In this document: in pieces, positions 36,427 to 43,801 of the stretch
Layout of the letters: every line of letters starts with the position of its first letter
How positions within the stretch are numbered: the stretch's first letter is position 1
Source: PRS1 sp965250265
GTDB lineage: Bacteria > Bacteroidota > Bacteroidia > Flavobacteriales > Flavobacteriaceae
NCBI GenBank assembly: GCA_965250265.1
Contig: CBDFNO010000014.1
Span: 496,001-560,000 of the forward strand
Direction of reading: 5' to 3'
Length of the DNA stretch: 64,000 nt
Notes under the pieces: generated by a model
Told to the model about the DNA's origin: nothing
The model's database searches: none
Seen by the model: the letters and a program-made list of their open reading frames with translations, nothing else
Translations under genes and position numbers: made by a program

Positions 36427-36552
36427 CAATGGCTATAATTTATTGTGGTTTTGTGCCACACCAAAGTTTAGTATATTTAACACGGCTGATTTCTAAGCGG
36501 AAAATCCTAGCGGATTTATCCACAACGAAATCATAGCCTAACCGTTGCCATT
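36419..36552 (+). repeat. attC-like site 35 (GGCTAT type)
   Basis: R'' CAGCCTAAC 36419-36427 matches the start GTTAGGCTG; L'' TGGCTAT; L' ATAGCC; cut G36544^TT. Confidence 0.85.
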
Positions 36553-36555
36553 AAT

Positions 36556-37137
36556 TTGAAAAAACTTCTGAATTCGCCATTGAACCGTTACAAAACAAAA
36601 AATAAAGAACCAATAAAACCGGAAGTAGTTTACGAACGAATTGGAATGGCTTTGATTTCAACTCAAAGGGTTGAATTTGTATCTAAAAACCTAGTGAAAT
36701 ATCTAAAATTAGTTGATAGAGAATTAAGCGGAATTTCTTCAAGCGAGTTTTTAAAACAAACCCCAAATGTTGATAAACTTGGAAAATATACTTTGGGTAG
36801 AATATTTACATTACTCAAACTAAATCCAAATATTTCACTCGAAAATGAATTCAATGAATATTTAGATTTACGAAATAAATTCGTTCATAGTTTTTGGATT
36901 AAGTATTTGAATACGACATCGGAAAATCAAAAGAAATCAGCTATAGACTTTTGTTTTGAAATCGGAAAATATTCTGTCGAAATGGAAAGTTTTTTTAAAG
37001 GATTAACTTACTTGCTTGCACTAACTCACGTTAAAGATAAAAGCAAAATGGATTCAGAATTAATGAAATGGGAGAATGATTTCAATTTTTTCCGTCAGTC
37101 AATGCAAAACGGAACATTTAGAATGAAAAAAAACTAA
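36556..37137 (+). CDS. HEPN-like helical protein, cassette 36
   Basis: 193 aa. TTG start, 11 bases after the crossover. All-helical with R106-N-K-F-V-H111 in LDLRNKFVHSFW, an RNxxxH arrangement as in HEPN domains. Stand-alone gene, no partner in the cassette. A role in RNA cleavage or a toxin-like system is possible but rests on the motif and helical context only. Cassette 36 spans 36545-37260. Confidence 0.65.
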   Translation: MKKLLNSPLNRYKTKNKEPIKPEVVYERIGMALISTQRVEFVSKNLVKYLKLVDRELSGISSSEFLKQTPNVDKLGKYTLGRIFTLLKLNPNISLENEFNEYLDLRNKFVHSFWIKYLNTTSENQKKSAIDFCFEIGKYSVEMESFFKGLTYLLALTHVKDKSKMDSELMKWENDFNFFRQSMQNGTFRMKKN

Positions 37138-37268
37138 TGGCAACAACGTATATAATTCATGCTGTAAAAAAGGTAAATTGAAAATAAAACTCTAAATTAA
37201 CATCTGATTTGCAACTGAATCTGACTTCGTCTGATTCCGCACAAATCATATACGAGACCGTTAGCACA
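37136..37268 (+). repeat. attC-like site 36
   Basis: R'' AATGGCAAC 37136-37144 matches the start GTTGCCATT; L'' CGTATAT; L' ATATACG; cut G37260^TT. Confidence 0.85.
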
Positions 37269-37271
37269 CAT

Positions 37272-37853
37272 ATGAGAAAGATACTTTTAATAATATTATT
37301 TTTTAGCCTCAATCTTTGTTTTTCACAAACAGAAATTGAACAAATTGAATTATCTGATTGTGCTCTTGAATTGACAAAACAAAAAGTTACTTATGACCCG
37401 AGTTACTTCTCAATTGATTATCCAAATGGTGACGTGCCAAGCGACAAAGGAGTTTGCACAGACGTTGTAATTCGTGCTTATCGAAAAATTGGAATTGACT
37501 TACAGAAAAACGTTCACGAAGATATGAAAGTTAACTTCGGTGCTTATCCGAAAATTTGGGGACTTAAAACAACGGATAAAAATATTGACCATCGAAGAGT
37601 TCCTAATTTAATGACCTATTTTAAGCGAAAAGGTGCTGAAAAAACAATCTCTGATAAAGCAAAAGATTATTTACCTGGAGACATCGTTTGTTGGAATTTA
37701 GGTGGAGCAATAACTCATATTGGAATTGTAGTCGACAAAAAATCAAAAGACGGAAAACGGAATTTAATTGTTCATAATATTGGTGGTGGACAAGTTTTAG
37801 CGGACTGTCTTTTTGATTATAAAATTATTGGACATTACAGATATGAAAAATAA
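37272..37853 (+). CDS. DUF1287 family secreted protein, cassette 37
   Basis: 193 aa. Start 11 bases after the crossover. Signal peptide residues 1-18 (ending CFSQ). GVCTDVVIRAYRKIGIDLQ, DHRRVPNLMTYF, then LPGDIVCWNLGGAITHIGIVV match DUF1287, which has an NlpC/P60-like Cys-His arrangement. Possible cell-wall amidase-like enzyme; activity unproven. Cassette 37 spans 37261-37987. Confidence 0.83.
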   Translation: MRKILLIILFFSLNLCFSQTEIEQIELSDCALELTKQKVTYDPSYFSIDYPNGDVPSDKGVCTDVVIRAYRKIGIDLQKNVHEDMKVNFGAYPKIWGLKTTDKNIDHRRVPNLMTYFKRKGAEKTISDKAKDYLPGDIVCWNLGGAITHIGIVVDKKSKDGKRNLIVHNIGGGQVLADCLFDYKIIGHYRYEK

Positions 37854-37857
37854 ATAC

Positions 37858-37995
37858 GTTTGCTAACAACGTGTAAAAATAATTGCTTGGTATTTGCCTA
37901 CTCGGAAAATCCTACGGATTTCCCTCTGGTTCGTTCCATTTTTAGTAAGTTAGTCGCTTAATCACGCAACTATCCTTACACCAACCATTATATTC
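37858..37995 (+). repeat. attC-like site 37 (A^TT)
   Basis: R'' GTTTGCTAAC 37858-37867, one mismatch to the complement of the start; L'' CGTGTAA; L' TTACAC; cut A37987^TT, where A replaces the usual G. Confidence 0.78.
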
Positions 37996-38255
37996 AATCG
38001 CTCAGCATTGTTTGATAACAATGCACTCAAAAGGAGGGTTTCGCAACGGATTCCAACTCGGATTAATAAAATTGAAAAGCAATACGGAGGTTTACGCTAA
38101 CGGATTTTGATTCTCTATATGAGAAAATTGATTGTTTTGCTATCTTTGTTTTCAACTAGAAGCTAACAGTATCTATTTGCTACCAAGCAGTACTTGTCGC
38201 TTTCTAAATATAACAATATGTAAACTGCATAAAAAAACGCAGTTTACACCAAACG
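37988..38255 (+). mobile_element. Cassette 38: non-coding cassette
   Basis: 268 bp, no credible gene. Starts TTATATTC and ends with R'' AATATAAC, which match. It contains a perfect -7 box TATCTTTG at 38141-38148 but no clear -33 box at the right distance. Confidence 0.65.
38141..38148 (+). promoter_or_regulatory. Possible promoter -7 box in cassette 38
   Basis: TATCTTTG matches TAnnTTTG exactly. No TTTG lies 17-19 bases upstream, so the call is tentative. Confidence 0.4.
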
Positions 38256-38263
38256 TTGGAGTA
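38207..38263 (+). repeat. attC-like site 38 (shortest, long perfect arm)
   Basis: R'' AATATAAC 38207-38214. The arms GTAAACTGC and GCAGTTTAC pair perfectly over 9 bp around a 10-base loop; cut G38255^TT. Total about 55 bp. Confidence 0.78.
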
Positions 38264-38615
38264 CATTCAGCTAAAGCTGACCTATGTTGCTCCGTTGGAC
38301 GCTTCGCTTCAACTCTCACCACATAGGAAATGTACTCCAATGACCTGCTAAACCAAATTGCTTTACTTACATATTTAATAAACAGTTTTTGCTGCCCTTC
38401 GAGGGAAATCGTTCGCCAACTAAGTACTAAAAGCAATTTGATTCTGCTTCTCTAACTCCCAATATAATAAATTTGTCAACCCACAATAGCTACGCTATCT
38501 CGTTGGTAAGCTATAATTTGTGATATCATTAAATCTCTGGGCATTTATCACAAACCATAGTTATACAAATTCATTATCTTTCCGTTATCAAACCAGAACT
38601 GCGTTTAGCAGGTCA
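38256..38615 (+). mobile_element. Cassette 39: non-coding cassette, relative of cassette 27
   Basis: 360 bp. Opens TTGGAGTACATT and reaches R'' GTACTCCAAT only 77 bases later, so most of it is the attC itself. The attC contains TATCTTTC near 38577, a -7-like box. No credible gene. Confidence 0.68.
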
Positions 38616-38623
38616 TTAGGCAT
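38332..38623 (+). repeat. attC-like site 39 (CTAAAC/GTTTAG type, A^TT, longest)
   Basis: R'' GTACTCCAAT 38332-38341; arms GACCTGCTAAAC and GTTTAGCAGGTC are exact 12-bp complements; cut A38615^TT. Confidence 0.78.
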
Positions 38624-38644
38624 AATTTAAACCCATATGAATAA

Positions 38645-39349
38645 ATGATTGGAATTTTAGTCGCTCTTGCAATTTCTTGGTTATTATTATTTTTAATAGA
38701 AAAGAAAAATATTCTATCATTAGGATTTCTACCTCTAGTCAAAAGATTAAAACAATTTTTAATCGGATTTTTGATTACTGCATTGCTTTGTGTTACTGTT
38801 CAGTATTTGGAGTCTTTTCTAAAATCCTCAACTTGGGTTTTGAATGAAAAAATATCAAGTTCGCTAGTTTTAAAATCATTTTTGTGGGACTTTAAGTCTG
38901 TATTAACAGAAGAACTTATTTTTCGTGGGGCAATGCTCTATATCTTAATTCAAAAAATAGGTGTAAATAAAGGCATTCTGATTTCTGCAATTGCTTTCGG
39001 AATTTATCATTGGTTCTCTTTCGGAGTTTTGGGAAATATTATGGCTATGACTTTAGTCTTTATCGGAACAGGATTAATGGGATATGCCTGGGCTTTTGCT
39101 TTTGCAAAAACTAAATCAATAATGTTACCATTTGGATTTCATTTAGGATGGAACTTCATTCACAATACAATATTTTCAAAAGGCCCTCTTGGCGAATTAG
39201 TTATGATAACAAAAGGTGGTAATGAATTGACAGACTTGACTTCTTTACTGAATTTTGTTGCTGGACTAATTTTTGCTCCAATATTGATATTGATTTATGT
39301 TAGATACTTTGTGAAAGATGAAACAGAACCGAAAATAATAGCAAAATAA
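38645..39349 (+). CDS. CPBP-family intramembrane metalloprotease, cassette 40
   Basis: 234 aa, about six transmembrane helices. EELIFRG (E89-E90-xxx-R94) is the CPBP/Abi (Rce1-like) motif; IYHWFSFG and HLGWNFIHN supply the later metal-ligand motifs. Bacterial members process prenylated or other peptides, or confer bacteriocin immunity. The ATG at 38645 is chosen because the one at 38636 meets a stop after three codons. Cassette 40 spans 38616-39484. Confidence 0.85.
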   Translation: MIGILVALAISWLLLFLIEKKNILSLGFLPLVKRLKQFLIGFLITALLCVTVQYLESFLKSSTWVLNEKISSSLVLKSFLWDFKSVLTEELIFRGAMLYILIQKIGVNKGILISAIAFGIYHWFSFGVLGNIMAMTLVFIGTGLMGYAWAFAFAKTKSIMLPFGFHLGWNFIHNTIFSKGPLGELVMITKGGNELTDLTSLLNFVAGLIFAPILILIYVRYFVKDETEPKIIAK

Positions 39350-39354
39350 AAAAC

Positions 39355-39492
39355 TATGCCTAACAATGCCTATAATTCATTGCGGTTGAATTTCCTATCG
39401 GAAATCCACACCTTTTTACTAAATTCGTTGCTTAACGGAAAAATCCTATCGGATTTGTCCGCAACGAAATCATGGCCAAAACCGTTGGCAAC
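39355..39492 (+). repeat. attC-like site 40
   Basis: R'' TATGCCTAAC 39355-39364 matches the start TTAGGCATA, although that start follows A rather than G. Cut G39484^TT. Confidence 0.83.
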
Positions 39493-39508
39493 AATTTTAA
39501 AATAAACA

Positions 39509-40414
39509 ATGGCAGAACAAAAAGACTTAGATTTTACGTATACCACTATCGACGAGATATTTCGTTTGAGCATGGGAGAAACAGGAGATTATAGCGGAGC
39601 GAAATACGATGGTGATTTTTCGATGACTCTCGAAGACGCCCAAAAAGAAAAACACAAATTCATAGCTGATAGCCTCAACATTGCCAAAGACAGCAAAGTG
39701 CTTGACATGGCCTGTGGCTGGGCGCCTTTTACGCGATATATTACACATGAAAGAGATGCAGAAAGTATAGGTTTGACCCTCTCACAAGGGCAGGCGGATG
39801 CCTGTCAAAAGAATGGTTATAAGGTGATGGTGAAAGATTGTCGCTATGTAAAACCGGAGGACTTTGGAATTTTTGATGCCATTACCTGTATTGGGGGATT
39901 GGAGCATTTCTGTTCAGTAGAAGAATGGCAGGCAGGCAAACAGGAGCAAATTTATCAAGATTTTTTTAAAACACTCTATGATTTGTTACCGAATGGCGGA
40001 CGGTTTTATATGCAGACGATGACCTTCAGCAAGAATATGATCGAATTTGAGGAACTGGACGTGAATGCTGAAAAAGGATCTACGGCCTATATTATGGCGC
40101 TCATGGTAAAACAATTCCCCGGTTCCTGGCTTCCATATGGCCCCGAAATGGTCATCAAATGTGCGGAACCCGGATTCAAACTAATTTCCCAAAGTAGTGG
40201 AAGGCTAGATTATATTGAAACCATTGCCCAATGGCGGAAGAAATTCAGAAAATTTCATCTTAAAAAATATTGGCTATACCTTTCACTCATTCCAAAATAT
40301 TTCACTGATATGGAATTCAGGCACCTAGTTGCTATTTTCAAAGTAAGCCCCAACAAGGTCTGTTTTGAAAAAGAAGTCATGGATCATTACCGTTTAGTAT
40401 TTGAAAAAATATAG
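39509..40414 (+). CDS. Cyclopropane-fatty-acid-synthase-like SAM methyltransferase
   Basis: 301 aa. SAM-binding motif VLDMACGWAPFTRYI (residues about 64-78), then GLTLSQGQ, a CFA-synthase signature (G-x-T-L-S), and GGLEHF. It lacks the N-terminal extension of E. coli Cfa and resembles mycolic-acid cyclopropane synthases in length. Probably acts on unsaturated acyl chains. It shares cassette 41 (39485-42023) with a fatty-acid desaturase, which could supply the double bond. The base composition looks less AT-rich than its neighbours. Confidence 0.82.
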   Translation: MAEQKDLDFTYTTIDEIFRLSMGETGDYSGAKYDGDFSMTLEDAQKEKHKFIADSLNIAKDSKVLDMACGWAPFTRYITHERDAESIGLTLSQGQADACQKNGYKVMVKDCRYVKPEDFGIFDAITCIGGLEHFCSVEEWQAGKQEQIYQDFFKTLYDLLPNGGRFYMQTMTFSKNMIEFEELDVNAEKGSTAYIMALMVKQFPGSWLPYGPEMVIKCAEPGFKLISQSSGRLDYIETIAQWRKKFRKFHLKKYWLYLSLIPKYFTDMEFRHLVAIFKVSPNKVCFEKEVMDHYRLVFEKI

Positions 40415-40673
40415 AAAATACAGCCTGTAACTTACAATTGAATTTTTCATTCAATTATAACGGTATAATTTTACCTATCTTTCAGTCGTTAAATAAATAG
40501 GTATCTTTTTTTGTATTAATCTTGTCAATTTTAATTGATTTTTTGTGTATACAAGAAGTATCGTAATGGTAATAACATACTAAAATTTTAATAACTAAAA
40601 CATAGGCAATATCAAACATCCAAAATTTTCAAAAGATACAGGCGTTGAATTTTCAAAAACCTTAAGAAAAAAG

Positions 40674-41705
40674 GTGAAAATCTATTTCAAAACTAACGCG
40701 CTTGACAGACATGCTAATAACAGTATGATTGGTAAGACTATTTTAATGCTTGTAACATTTTTTCTTCCATTTATTATTATAAATACAGGAATCATCACAA
40801 GTCCGTGGTTGCTTTTTTCACTGTATATTACAAGCGGTCTTGGAATGGCTGGAATTGGAATGGGCGTTTCGCATGATGCGATTCATGGGTCATACTCGAA
40901 TAATCGGAAAATCAATACGCTTATTGGGTACACATTTAATCTCATTGGAGCAAACGCTACTGTGTGGAAAATTCAACACAATATACTTCATCATACCTAT
41001 CCCAATATTGAACATGCCGATGATGATATTAATGCACCTTTTTTCCTGCGATTTTCGCCACATGCTAAAAAGTATTGGTCGCACCAATTTCAGCACATCT
41101 ATATCTGGTTTTTTTATGGTTTAGCCACCATCTCATGGATCACGACAAAGGATTTTGTTCGAATTAATCGATATCATAAAATGGGGTTTTTAAATGAAAA
41201 AAATGAATTTAGAAATGCCGTTGCCAGTATTACAGGATGGAAGTTGTTATACTATTCCTACGCGTTAATTTTGCCATTAATTATGGTTGACTTACCGTGG
41301 TGGATAATTGTATTGGCATTTTTAAGTATGCATTTTTTTACGGGACTATTAATTAGTCTTGTATTTCAGGTTGCACATATAACACCAAGCGCAGAGTTTC
41401 CACTTCCCGATAAAGATGGCCTAGTAGGTGGAGACTGGTATATGCATCAATTCGCTACGACCGCCAATTATTCTCCAAGTTCTAAAATTTTTACCTGGTT
41501 TATAGGCGGGTTGAATTATCAAATTGAACACCATTTATTGCCGGGAGTTTGCCACGTACACTATAAGGAATTATCTAAAATTGTGGTCGATACAGCAAAA
41601 GAATACGGAATGCCTTACCATTCCAACCAAACTTTTTTTACGGCAATACAGGCTCATGTTACTATGCTTCGTCAGTTAGGAAATATGCCGCAAATTCCTG
41701 TATAA
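40674..41705 (+). CDS. Membrane fatty-acid desaturase (acyl-lipid type)
   Basis: 343 aa from the GTG at 40674. Histidine boxes H67DAIH71, H102NILHH107 and Q283IEHH287 are complete; QxxHH is typical of acyl-lipid desaturases. Four or so transmembrane helices. The same frame upstream (from about 40611) continues the family's usual N-terminus (KFSKDTGVEFSKTLRKKV) but contains no ATG, GTG or TTG before a stop at 40596, so the true start is unclear. About 260 bases separate it from the methyltransferase gene, with a hairpin AATTGAAT/ATTCAATT in between. Confidence 0.85.
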   Translation: MKIYFKTNALDRHANNSMIGKTILMLVTFFLPFIIINTGIITSPWLLFSLYITSGLGMAGIGMGVSHDAIHGSYSNNRKINTLIGYTFNLIGANATVWKIQHNILHHTYPNIEHADDDINAPFFLRFSPHAKKYWSHQFQHIYIWFFYGLATISWITTKDFVRINRYHKMGFLNEKNEFRNAVASITGWKLLYYSYALILPLIMVDLPWWIIVLAFLSMHFFTGLLISLVFQVAHITPSAEFPLPDKDGLVGGDWYMHQFATTANYSPSSKIFTWFIGGLNYQIEHHLLPGVCHVHYKELSKIVVDTAKEYGMPYHSNQTFFTAIQAHVTMLRQLGNMPQIPV

Positions 41706-41901
41706 CTCTGATAAATCTGATGAAATACTTGATTGACAGGTATTTTCATTTCATAATCCAAAAGATTAAAAATAAGTTCGATTATATTTTGAAATTTTCA
41801 CATTTACATATAAAGGAATGCAGCCTTCTATTTTTTTTATCCTTTTTGACCTGAAAGTACGAGTATATCTTCGAGTTATTTACCCTAGTTGATAAAAAAG
41901 C

Positions 41902-42031
41902 TGCCAACAACGTATATAATTCATAGTGTCTAAGAATTATCTCGGAAATTCTACCGAATTTCCTATACGTCTTTTCTTTTTTATTAACTTCGCTCCCAAC
42001 ACTACAAACTATACACAATCACGTTGTGCAT
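41902..42031 (+). repeat. attC-like site 41
   Basis: R'' TGCCAAC 41902-41908 matches 7 bases of the start TTGGCA; L'' CGTATAT; L' ATACAC; cut G42023^TT. The 195 bases between the desaturase stop and this site show no gene. Confidence 0.8.
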
Positions 42032-42056
42032 CATAAAATTATCAAACTACTTTTAA

Positions 42057-43302
42057 ATGAATAAATATTTAAAAATAAATTATAAAAACACATGGATAAT
42101 TATAGTATATCTAATTATATCATCTTGTATTTCATGTTCTAATAATCCGAATAAGGATAAAAATATAAAAAATCGAAAGTATGACATATTGCTTCAAAAA
42201 GGACTTGATCGTGGGCTACCTGGGATTATTATTGCAATTCAAAAAGGGAATGAAAAATCCTGGATTGGAGCTGCCGGTCTTTCAAATATTGAGAAGCAAA
42301 AACCAATGTTGAAGAATGATCGTTTTCATCTTGCAAGTGTTACCAAGATATTTACTTCCGTAGCCATTTTAAAACTTATTGATGAAGGAAAGCTTAAAAT
42401 TGATGACAAAGCAATTAACTATCTTGATACATCAATAGTTAATCCGATTCCATTTATAGAAGAAATAACTATTTCACAGTTATTAGATCATTCGAGTGGA
42501 ATCTATAGCTTCAATAATGACATGGAGTATATAGAGACTTTAATAGGTTCAAGAGCATTCGATAATGTAAGTTGGTCTTCAAAACAGTTGCTCTCATTGG
42601 CTTATAGTAGCCGAGTAGAACCTCAGGGTAAAGCAGGAACTGGCCATTATTACGCGGATACTAATTTGATTCTTCAGGGTCTTATTATCGAAAATATTTC
42701 GGGAATGTCATTTCGAGAATTTATAAAGGAAAACTTCATCATACCCTTGAAACTCGAAAATACAGGATTCTATAGTGACCAAATAAACAAGAGTACTGTT
42801 GATATAACATCAACAGTTCAAGGTTACCTAAAGCAATCGCAGGAATTGGATGAATTTATTACTATGCATCCCTCCTTTATTGAAGTCTCACCAGGATTAC
42901 TTAATACCACAATTGCTGGAGAAAAAATTGATGCTGCAGCTGGAATAGTAAGTACAGCGCATGATTTACTACTATTTGCTCATACACTTTATAAAGGTCA
43001 CTTATTAACAACAGAAAGTTTGAATTGGTTATTATCGAAATGCAATTGAAAATGAAGAACTAAATAGTATGAGACAAGGAATAGTTTCTGTTCGCAATAA
43101 GTCATACGGAGTGTTGTTTACTTCATTAGGCGACGGTTCTGGTGGTATGAATACGCTGCTTGCTTATCACCCTAAAAGTGAGAGTATTGTAATAGCTTTT
43201 ACTAACATATTCGGTAATTGGGATGAACATGATTTTTTTATGGATGATATTATACCTTTAATAATAAAGCAGAAAAAGAAATTAGAACCTAACTCAGATT
43301 AA
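42057..43302 (+). pseudogene. Frameshifted serine hydrolase (beta-lactamase fold) lipoprotein
   Basis: The first frame (42057-43049) has lipobox SCISC, S94-V-T-K97 (SxxK) and the YYADTN motif, then stops after LLSKCN. A one-base shift near 43037 restores NAIENEELNSMRQ and the remaining domain to 43302, with GDGSGGMNT as the third motif region. Probably inactive, unless the lesion is a sequencing error. It is the second hydrolase of this fold in the array. Cassette 42 spans 42024-43351. Confidence 0.78.
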
Positions 43303-43304
43303 CT

Positions 43305-43359
43305 ATGTCAACACTATTTAAAAATCATTAAAACGCATTTTATACAAACCGTTGGTGGT
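43305..43359 (+). repeat. Eroded attC-like site 42
   Basis: ATGTCAAC 43305-43312 and TATACAAACCGTT; R'' fits the cassette's own start poorly and the inner stem is largely gone. Cut position G43351^TT inferred. Confidence 0.55.
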
Positions 43360-43395
43360 TATAAAAAAATAAACCAATTTATAAACAATCCATTT

Positions 43396-43791
43396 ATGAA
43401 ATTAATTATCAAATTATTTGGAATACTAATTCTCCTTTCAGGCATATCATTGCTTATTAATTCCGAAATCATTTTCGGTTGGATAGAAAATAATATGGAA
43501 AACACCTCACTATATATATCTGCAATAGTCGTGAGGTTAGTTTTTGGTATTTTATTTATAGCAGCTGCCAGAGAATCAAAATATCCTGGCGTAATAAAAT
43601 TTTTCGGTTATCTGTTCATAATAGCTGCCATCATCTTTATTTTCTTAGGTCAAGAAAGTTTTCAAGATTTTATTACCTCACTTATTCCTGATGTCAAACC
43701 CTATACTCCTGTAAGTGGTCTGCTTAGTATTGTATTTGGAGGTTTCCTTATTTTTGCATTTTCAAAGAACAAAGAATTAGAGCAGAAATAA
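43396..43791 (+). CDS. Small multi-pass membrane protein, cassette 43 (last cassette)
   Basis: 131 aa, four transmembrane helices (about 5-22, 36-58, 68-88, 105-124). No family recognised. Cassette 43 spans 43352-43925, with exact end matching TTGGTGGT/ACCACCAAC. Confidence 0.72.
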   Translation: MKLIIKLFGILILLSGISLLINSEIIFGWIENNMENTSLYISAIVVRLVFGILFIAAARESKYPGVIKFFGYLFIIAAIIFIFLGQESFQDFITSLIPDVKPYTPVSGLLSIVFGGFLIFAFSKNKELEQK

Positions 43792-43801
43792 ATTAAAACG
43801 A

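Noticed and set aside
38132..38326. 64-aa + frame in cassettes 38-39
   Set aside because: It crosses a cassette boundary and an attC hairpin, so it cannot be a cassette gene.
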